This document shows positions 55,530 to 64,000 of a stretch of DNA of 64,000 nucleotides, piece after piece. Position 1 is the first letter of the stretch. Every line of letters starts with the position of its first letter. The position numbers and the translations under genes were made by a program. The stretch comes from Notospermus geniculatus (lineage: Eukaryota > Nemertea > Pilidiophora > Heteronemertea > Lineidae), in contig NMRB01000111.1 in the NCBI GenBank assembly GCA_002633025.1, forward strand, positions 204,379-268,378, read 5' to 3'. Below the pieces are notes generated by a model that was given only the letters and a program-made list of their open reading frames with translations, searched no databases and was not told the DNA's origin.

Positions 55530-58500
55530 TCCAAGTTATCAATAGATGGTATCCGTATATTGGATGAAGGATTCAGACATTAGTATCTCAGTGGGCAACA
55601 AAAGTTTGCACGACACTGAGCGGATGATTTTACCCCTAGCAGGGATCGGACATGCACTGATTGTTTGATATCAGACCACATGGTAAAGACCTTCTGCATC
55701 TTAATAAATACAATGCCAGGGAATAGAATTACATTCACAGATTCTCACTCAATTCACAGGTTGTTGAACAACTAATGTTTAATACACCCATCTGACAAAT
55801 TCAGTGGTTTCGATTCGTCTTATGAATTTACACACTGAGACAATTGAGGCCTTGTACTTCTGTTGATTGTTGTTACAATAGGCATAAAAGGGTTAAATAA
55901 AATGCCCTCGGCAGTACAAGAAATGGCTGCAGAATCATGACATTTTTCATTTACACAGAAGCAAAAACCACTAAACAATAATTTAAGCATATATTATTAA
56001 TCAACCATGTGAAAACACGCAGGTCTCCCATGAAGTCATTGCAGGTCATCGCTGCAAAATCTTATTACAAAATAAAAATTCTTTATTTTGGCGGACAAGG
56101 CTTTGGTGAAGTTCTGTATACATAGAAGCTTTGTCATTTATACATATACATGTACCACTCAAAGCCATCTCCATATTTACAAAGACAATATGTCTGCAGG
56201 TCAGGGGACAAGGTGGTCGGTGTGAATCACAATCATTTGGCACCAGTTAGGACAACTAAGACTGGCAGAGTACAAGGAGATGGACATCCACTGCTTACTC
56301 CGCTATCACCTTCTATCTGCAGACAGAACACACCCTAACATATATTCAAAGATTCTTTAAGTTCAAGGAAATCCAGGATTACCCTGAACAGGGGTGTAGC
56401 TAGCTTTTATGGCCTAGGGGACAAAATTGATTGAGAGTTTGAAGAGCGAAGTCAGAGGGGGTCCTCCAGGGGGTCTGGTGTCCTCCCCTAGAAAAAAATT
56501 GAAAATCTACATCCTATGCGATGCATTTTCCCCACATCTGACACCACAATAACTCGGCTTGAAGAGGGAAAATGACCTTTTAGAGGAAAAAGTTGTTTTG
56601 TCAGAACATCTTAAGATATGTTTCTTGAAAGAGCTAGAATCACCAAGATAGAGAATATTCCTCACAAAGTCCCCCACAGCACAGCAAAACAGAGATGTGA
56701 GAATACTGCCCTGGACATCATCACCTCGCTCTTTGAGGAGTCAGTATACCACACTGCCATCTAAGAGACAGACTTCGAACTATCTTCTTGCTGCCATCGT
56801 AGAAGGTGAGGAAAGATCAGATGGGATCATAGACAGAGCCCTCAGTGGAGACGACTGGAACTAACCATGAACTTCACCGAGGAACCAGACAAATGAAACA
56901 GAACCAGGTATTATAAGGACCTAAGAACTGATACCAATGGCTTCTTGTTCAGAAAGCTGAGGAAGGTCTGTGCTCGGGTTGATAACTCAAGTCGCACAAG
57001 TGCTATACACAAGTGCTATTTGTTAGCGTGGAAGGACAATTTTGGTTTCTCTTTCAGGTGATGGCCCATCCTGGGAACCAAGGGCATTTCCACTCTGCAT
57101 AGCACGTTACAATAATGTGCGAGTAGGGGAGCGCGTTTTAGAGGACCTGTTGCAAGAGGATGGTGATTGCCATGAACTGAAAATTCTGAATGGTCAGTCT
57201 GTTTCGTGCAGTGTACGTTGCCAACTGCAAAATCATAAAATGAACCTTATTTTGCGAGGTGATGAAAAGGCTTCGTAACACTTGTTTGGAAAAGCAGCTG
57301 CCAAGAATCCTTGTGTTCGAAGACCTGGACTGCACTGAGGACCATGTGGCAGTCCCATTTCGCAGTCCCATTTCTAAGGGACGATCCTCCAAGTTCACAA
57401 GCTGAGATCTCGCACAAACCACACTTCACTGGGCTTGCAGATTGACATAGGCCTATTACATTAGAGATGTGATTACAGTAACCTTAACATGGAGTGAACC
57501 AGGTACACAAGTGGATTAGTGCGATCATAGACCCAACCACACAGACAAGTGTCAAAAGTGCCCCCTGACCTGCAAGAATCTGAAAAGAAACTGAAAACAT
57601 ACAATCTTATCTATCTTCCGAAAGAATTTGCACAGAAGTTCATTATTTGCATCAACTAAACGGTTATTTACAATAGAGTGAATTATTCAACTTTGTACAT
57701 TAACATCATACGTCATGGTAGCCAAGTTCATGAAAGAATTCAATACCGTAATGTAAGAACCCAGGTGTATGCAGTAGGCCATCTTAAAAATATGATAAGG
57801 TGCTGTATGCATTACAACAAGACATAATTGAAATACAAATTTATAAACTTATAAAGGTGTTCACAAATAAGACTCCAAAACTACACTGAAGATTATCATC
57901 CTCAAAATGATTTCGCAAATTCAATTTGTGCTTCGCTTGAGAGTGGACCACAACAAATTTGGGTTTATGGAATTTGCAGAATTTCCTGAATAACACCAAA
58001 AATAGATAAGCGCTTGTCTATCTTTGATAACACCAAAAGGAGCATTTTAACACATTTTCTGCATTGTTTCCAGAACTTACACAGATATGACGACTCTTCG
58101 TAAGTGCAAGATTCCAATAGATGAGAAAATATTTGCTACATTTTGTCAAATATTCACTCCCCAGTGGCAGATTTTCACATTTTTAAAACCGTATAAAATA
58201 GCTATAGGTGATTGTCTCTAGCCTGCGGTTACCAGCACGGACCACCTTGAGTGTAACCAAACATCAGCTTCAAGCTTGACAGACAATTCAGAGATCTTTG
58301 ACAACGGATGTACTACATGAAAAGCTAATCAGTTATGCTCCAGGTGTCAAGACAAATGAATTTAATACTCGTAAAATACGGAGAAGTACAACTTGGCTAC
58401 CATGACTACAAAAATTTTATACAATATCTATACAATACATCTTTTACGATGAACAATTCATGTTTTTCTGACATCAATTCGCAGCAAATAATACCAGACA

Positions 58501-59890
58501 CACAACTCTATGATATGACAACACGCACAGAGTTTGCTGTCTTTTTTGAACAAGAGGACCTTGGTCATTTGAACTGAGTCTGTTAGACGTATATCACAAG
58601 ACTTTTGTAGAGTACGCAGAGGTACAAGTCAGGAATTAGTCAACTAATCTAACTTTTGATGAACCACAGCTCTGTTTCTGCCGACAATGATTGGAAGTCC
58701 CCTGCTATACTTTCCCTGATCCAAAATACAAGTCAAGAGGCTGCTTGGTTCAAAGACCGCTGGTTATTTTCCGACAGAGTTGACTCTGTGACCGTAATGT
58801 CTGTCAACTAACTTAAATCCTAGTCCACTCTGTGACCGTAATGTCTGTCAACTAACTTAAATCCTAGTCCAAGTAGGGTCACCAGTGACAGGTCACATAG
58901 CCACACATCCTGAAGCAAAGTTGTAATTCCTGTATTTGCTGCAAATTGACGCACAATTTGACTACACAATCAATAGATAACTACATAGTGAACTGTGTAT
59001 AAAAATACTTCCTTCCTTCAAATCCCGTATCACTAAATGTTCTCCTCCACGTTCTGTTTGCCAGCTTCATAATCTATGAACGTATTCAGGGTCGATTTGT
59101 TTGGCTGGTTCAGCTACACGAACATGAGACAAGGGCGACTCCCCCACCCCACCCCAGTGGATACCTGAGTGAGGGCAATTCGTCACAACACGAGGCTAGT
59201 GACCCAACACTGCAGTATGTTCTTCTCGGACAGTATCACACTTTCCAATTGCTTTCTAACACATTCATTATAAACCTCTTTCTATCCTGTTTTCATAGAT
59301 GACCACACAAGGCCTGTCCTGCAACCGACGGATCAACCAGGCATGGAGGGGACAACCATTCCTGTGAGGCATAGAAGAATAGAATGGACCCATATAGTTG
59401 AACCACCCAAACAAAGCCACGCCCAACTAAATCCTTTCAAAATGATACATACTTAGCTAGTTATTGTAAGCACCAAATTACTTTTGGACATGTATTGCAA
59501 TGACTGTGAGCTGTGGAGGTCACAAACATGGCTTTTGTATGTACACATCGTCAGAACTGAACACACCACATGTTTTCCATCGCAATGTAACGGTGCAAAA
59601 CGTGAAAGAAGCTGATGAAAATGATGACATGCCTGATAAGAGTGATGTCACATCTCTGACCACGTTGACTTCCGCTGAATAAGATGCTTCAGATCAGAGA
59701 AACAGACACAAATTGATGTAAATTAAATGTCGTACTGGTGCATGGAATCTGAGAGGAATGAAAGAACATTAGACAGGGCTAACAGAGTAGAAAGTGGATG
59801 CCTGTTACCTCCAAGATGGTCGGTTTATATATAAGTGACCTGTTGTGTTCTTCAACCATGCAGTACTTGTTTTGAGTTTCAACAACATAG
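55530..59890. other. AT-rich region, no gene recognised
   Basis: Could include untranslated sequence. An exon-like segment starts at ~57058 after TTGGTTTCTCTTTCAG and is open for ~50 codons (DGPSWEPRAFPLCIARYNNV) to a weak donor at ~57191. A 60-codon acidic frame starts at 59500. A minus-strand AATAAA is at ~56082-56087. A 45-bp direct duplication (CTCTGTGACCGTAATGTCTG) is at 58783-58874. None of these is assigned to a gene. Confidence 0.35.
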
Positions 59891-59894
59891 TATT

Positions 59895-59992
59895 TAGGGT
59901 AAAGTGGTACAATTCTAGCCCCTAAGTATACATCTCCAAGAATGCTGGCCATTTTTACACTCAGGGGCTAGAATTGTACCACTTTACCCTAC
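59895..59992. mobile_element. Foldback element
   Basis: AGGGTAAAGTGGTACAATTC pairs with GAATTGTACCACTTTACCCT, with a short AT-rich centre. Confidence 0.87.
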
Positions 59993-60044
59993 ATGTATTT
60001 CGTGTTGCAATGTTGTCGTACTTGATTTTTGCTTCAACAATGCA

Positions 60045-60190
60045 TACTTGCTTTGTGCCTCAACACTGTAGTAGGCCTACATGTACTTGTTTTGTGTTTC
60101 AACAGTGTAGTACCTGTACTTGTTCAACAGTGTAGTACCTGTACTTGTTTGTGTTTCAACAGTGTAGTACTTGTACTTGTTTGTGTTTAA
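60045..60190. repeat. ~35-bp degenerate minisatellite
   Basis: Three to four units of GTTTCAACAGTGTAGTACCT followed by GTACTTGTTTGT. Confidence 0.8.
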
Positions 60191-61161
60191 AACAATCCCA
60201 TCTTCAAATAGTGAAATGAAGCATTTTAAACAGCAGAAGCCACCATGAAGTCAAACAACAGAAAAGGACGACATCCTCGCAATGGAAATGGTTGTAAGCT
60301 GCCAATCAGGCCATTCAAAAGCCTTATCTCCAGGCAAGATCCCTGCACAGAACAGGTGAATTCAGGCAAAAAAGTTATGTGGTCTTACGTTTTCTTCTGC
60401 ATGCCACAGCTTAGGACAAAACTTAAGAGAAATTCTTACCCGGTATATAGATTTAAGGGAAATTTTGCACTTTAAAGGGGCTGTATTCAAAACGGGTGTT
60501 TAAGACTTAATAGACGCGTGTTAACTTCGTCAAATGTATGGTGGAAGTGTGTGCATTTAGTAAAGTTACACGCGTCTAAGCCTTAATCGCGCGATGATCA
60601 CCCTTTTTCAATACGGCCCAAGATGTTTTATGCATACGGCCCCCGATTTCTTGTCAAGGACACCAAATCATCCGTGACATTCTGCTCTCAGCGCACACTC
60701 GTCGACATGTGCACATTATATACGTAGGTGCACCTGCCAAATGTTGGGGCGGGGGGTATGCTAAAAGGTCGTCTTTCCGATGCAGACACACATAAGAACG
60801 GGGACTTTCACCTGTCACGACTTAGCCTTTCCTACGACAAGATTATAACGGACCTTCTCCACTGAGGACACCTTTTAGGGCTGACAAAGCCGTCCTTAGG
60901 CCTAATTTTATTGGGAGGTGTCCGTCCTTAATTGGAAGGTGTCCTGATATCAACAGAGGTAAAAACAAAAATGCATATGAATTTTGGTAAAAATGAATAG
61001 AAATAACAAAGCCCGCCGCCTGAACTTATGTCTTTAGGTTGGTGTCCACTAAGGAAGGCATATAATCAAAGTACAGTTATGAAAACTTCGACCCCGTCGA
61101 GTATCAGTAACGTACTGTACACTACACATACATTTATGTACATCACATTGCATATACTGCC

Positions 61162-63414
61162 TCAATTGAATATTTTAAAACTTTTGTTAAATAACTTAAA
61201 ACTTGATGTTCCCTTCTTTGGATCCTTGTTTCCGTTTTCAAAGTTTCGAGGAGATTTTGAGCGCCGAAACGCAGGCACTTGTTTCTGTCTTAAGTACTGG
61301 TTGCCCTGATATCCACCGCGGCCATTTTCTTCATTTATGTACAGTTGATCCATCGGTAATTCTCGGGACTGTCCGGTCAGCACTCGGACGGCGTCGTGGA
61401 ATATACACTGGACTTGTTCAAATTCTTCCGCCGCTGTTGTCTCGTAGAACAGGCAGTCATTGTCGGCCGCCAGGCGGCTCCCTTCAGTCTTATTCACTTG
61501 CCTGCAAAGGTAAACGCCATTGGGTATCAAAATGGTCACGTGCTTATAGGACCTGGTCAATCAAACTGCCTTGTGACAACATCATGACGTCTTTGACCGA
61601 CCAATGAATTGCCCATTGAGACCCAACTAAAAATCTCACGTGGAACAGCGTTTTTTTCGAAACCTACCGATATCTCTCGAGGTCCACCTTATTTCCCACC
61701 AACACAAGAGGAATGTCCTTGCCAGTCGCCTTCTTATATTGAGCAATACTGTAGATATATTCCCTGACCTGTCGGAAACTGGGCCGACTCGTAATGCTGT
61801 AGACAATAAGGGCCATGTCGGCCCACTTGTAGTATTTCTCCAAATCTTGGCGATCCTGCAAAAAAGAAGAAGACATTGCAATCATAAATTTGCATCTGTG
61901 AAGTTGCCGACATGAAGGGCCCGGTGTTCGTTGCCAATACCAGGATCTGGTGGGTTCATTGCCAATGAATACATTACATTTACATCGTACATCCCTTAGG
62001 CTCCACCGCCCCATCGGACCCTATAAAATCAGAAATTTGGGGGTCAAGATGAGAGTGCTGATATGTTTATTGGGCCTAATAATTGTTTTTCTTCTCTGTC
62101 GAATTTATTAAAAAATGGAAAAGAGATCGACGCAAAATAGGAAAAGTAATCCAGTCGAACAGAAAATTCTTTGTTATAAAAAAACAAGATCTTGCGGGTG
62201 CGTTGCCAACGACAAGATGTTCGTTGCCAACCATAAGGTGTTCGTTGCCAACAACAAGGGTCCGTTCGTTGCCAACGACAAGGTGTTCGTTGCCAACCAT
62301 AAGGTGTTCGTTGCCAACAACAAGGGTTCGTTGCCAACACAACACCCGAGTGTGTTCATCGCTGTTACCGTTGCCATCATTAACTCCAATTCTCATATTA
62401 GCTGCCGTACTAATCTTTCAATCTACATTTTCTGAGGTTGATATGTTGTCGCCTACCCACCCTGTCATAGGTGTCCATGACATTAATGATGACCTCTTGT
62501 CCATCAACCGTCTCTTGTTTGCTATAAGTGTCCTCTGAAATGGAAGTACCGACGAGATGAAAATACAAGGAGGTGCTTTTCGCGGAAGATCGAGATTGTA
62601 AAGCAAACCATGTTGTAGGAACACAAACCAAAATATTGGCCCGCCGACCCGGGTTGCTTACCCAAGTATGGATCATATTCCATAATAAACCTCCTTGTCA
62701 TGTATTTTACTGTCAGAGCTGGAAGTAAGGAAGGATGCAGGTCATACAGCTGGTACGGAACAATGACTTTACACCCCGGGGGGCCTTACCCGAGTCACTC
62801 CCGTGACATTAGTGAGTTTTCGCAAGTCTGGCGAAAAACGAAGTACATGTACAAAATACGAAATTGGACTTCACTTCAAGGACCTACAGTAGTGTATTTC
62901 AGATGGTTGGTAGCAGAAATATCGCCTGCTGCAAGAGCGTCTTTTAGCGTATGACGTCAGACCGATAGAGTTGCGGTGTATATTACACTTAGAAATTTCC
63001 ACTTCAAGGTGCACGAAAATTCTCTGATCTTACCTGATACGCTTAAAGACGCTCTGGCATCAGGAATATTTTATGGTACCAAACATCTCCTGAAATACAT
63101 TAGACCATCGGAATGAAGTAGCATTTCGTATTTCGTACTTCGTATTTCGTCACTGTTTGCGAAATACTCACTATTGACCGAGAGGTGTGAAAGATTTTAA
63201 AGCATGGTCAGAAAAAAAGTGTCACTTTGATGTTAGTGCTAAAAGCCTCATGAAAATTTCTAACCGCGGCTTAGAATTTTTTCTTTGGTCCACACAGACA
63301 GCTGGGCACCATACCTGATTTTCCTACTCCCAGCGCCCCCAACAGGACAATGTTACAGTTAATCGGCGAGGAGTTCCGATGACTCCTCGGTGAGATCTTA
63401 CGTATGGCACTCAT
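61162..63414 (-). CDS. RASL12: RASL12-like small GTPase, copy 2
   Basis: Five exons, right to left: 63315-63414, 62662-62718, 62461-62534, 61668-61855, 61162-61501, with the same lengths, phases and splice sites as copy 1. By eye I find six exonic differences from copy 1, all synonymous, so both encode the same 252-residue protein with GALGVGKSA, DTYDR, NKVD, ETTAA and a terminal FKIFN. The gene is intact. Either this is a recent tandem duplicate under strong constraint or the other haplotype of the same gene placed in the scaffold. Confidence 0.9.
62205..62342. repeat. ~21-bp VNTR in RASL12 intron 3, copy 2
   Basis: About seven units alternating GTTCGTTGCCAACGACAAGG and TTCGTTGCCAACCATAAGG. 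Longer than the array in copy 1. Confidence 0.88.
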
Positions 63415-63502
63415 TGGTTGGTGATGGAGAAACTATGATTGGACAGATCGGTCATCAAACTCTCGGAGATGCATCTAAAATGACAACATGAAAGACAATA
63501 GG

Positions 63503-63614
63503 TCATATGAATAAAGACTAGCAAATGCTTTTACTTGAATTTTGCAATACAAATGCACTCTAGGTAATGCTGTACAAATCTTAAGTAAAAGCATTTGTTA
63601 GTCTTTATTCATGA
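63503..63614. mobile_element. GACTAGCAAATGCTTTTACTT MITE, copy 3
   Basis: Positional equivalent of 45529-45643 in the second RASL12 block. Confidence 0.87.
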
Positions 63615-64000
63615 GCCATTGAAAAGATGAACTCGCACACTAAGATGGCTTCATATAGGATTCATCCGGATTCTTCAATAACATACAGTTACACTTATCT
63701 TTACACATCTTTCTTTACACCTTTCTTTACACATCAGGAGGGCAGTAGTCTCACCAACAGTTTACAGGGTATATGGATTCCACAGAAACATAATGCTGAC
63801 TCTTCTTTCGAATGATACGAGAGAGGAACGTCTCGATTCCTGTCTAATTTTTAAACATTTAATATACAGTATACATGTATAGGAAGCCAGGTAAAGCTGA
63901 CAACAGGATATTTTTTTCTTTTTTCCCAGCACATGCTTTTTTCACGTCGGCCAGTTCCACGTGAGGCAATCTCAGACAGGTGATAATCAGTCTGGGGGGG

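Larger units (their letters stand above)
60380..64000. repeat. Duplicated RASL12 block, copy 2
   Basis: Collinear with 42375-46075 and running off the window end. It lacks the 94-bp MITE, the intron 1 hairpin and the 45.91 kb micro-palindrome present in copy 1, and has a longer intron VNTR. The shared foldback at 60475-60622 corresponds to 42473-42622. Confidence 0.92.

Overview
This is eukaryotic genomic DNA: spliced genes with GT-AG introns and AATAAA poly(A) signals, long intergenic stretches packed with inverted-repeat (foldback/MITE-like) elements and minisatellites, and N-filled assembly gaps. A marine invertebrate deuterostome fits best, and a lancelet (Branchiostoma) is my first guess because of the vertebrate-like RASL12 and C2CD4 genes and the highly polymorphic, MITE-rich sequence. 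An echinoderm or hemichordate cannot be excluded from sequence alone.

Layout. 1-8.5 kb: foldback elements, a ~0.9 kb direct repeat and a 2.4 kb tandem duplication carrying minisatellites and nested MITEs. 8.5-17 kb: intergenic, with nested foldbacks at 14.8-15.5 and 15.8-16.2 kb. 17.2-18.5 kb: an intronless Dexras/Rhes-like small GTPase with TATA box and poly(A) signal. 19-26 kb: foldback plus tRNA-derived SINE, a 29-bp satellite and a 31-bp satellite. 26.3-42.3 kb: a plus-strand C2CD4-family gene with two C2 domains; its last exon is present twice because of overlapping contig ends. 43.2-45.4 kb: a five-exon RASL12 orthologue on the minus strand. 46-52 kb: mostly interspersed repeats and a short minus-strand spliced transcript ending at 49.58 kb. 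52.5-55.5 kb: nested foldbacks and a 17-bp satellite. 55.5-60.4 kb: AT-rich, no recognised gene. 60.4-64 kb: a second near-identical RASL12 copy.

Three genes are well supported: the Dexras/Rhes-like GTPase, the C2CD4-like tandem-C2 protein and RASL12 (two copies). They are signalling or membrane-associated proteins, with no sign of an operon-like system. The most interesting points are the second C2 domain in a C2CD4 homologue, C2CD4-RASL12 linkage that matches human 15q22, splice-site-like satellites on both sides of a predicted first exon, and several MITE insertions dated by empty sites in duplicated copies. Several apparent duplications are probably unmerged haplotypes.
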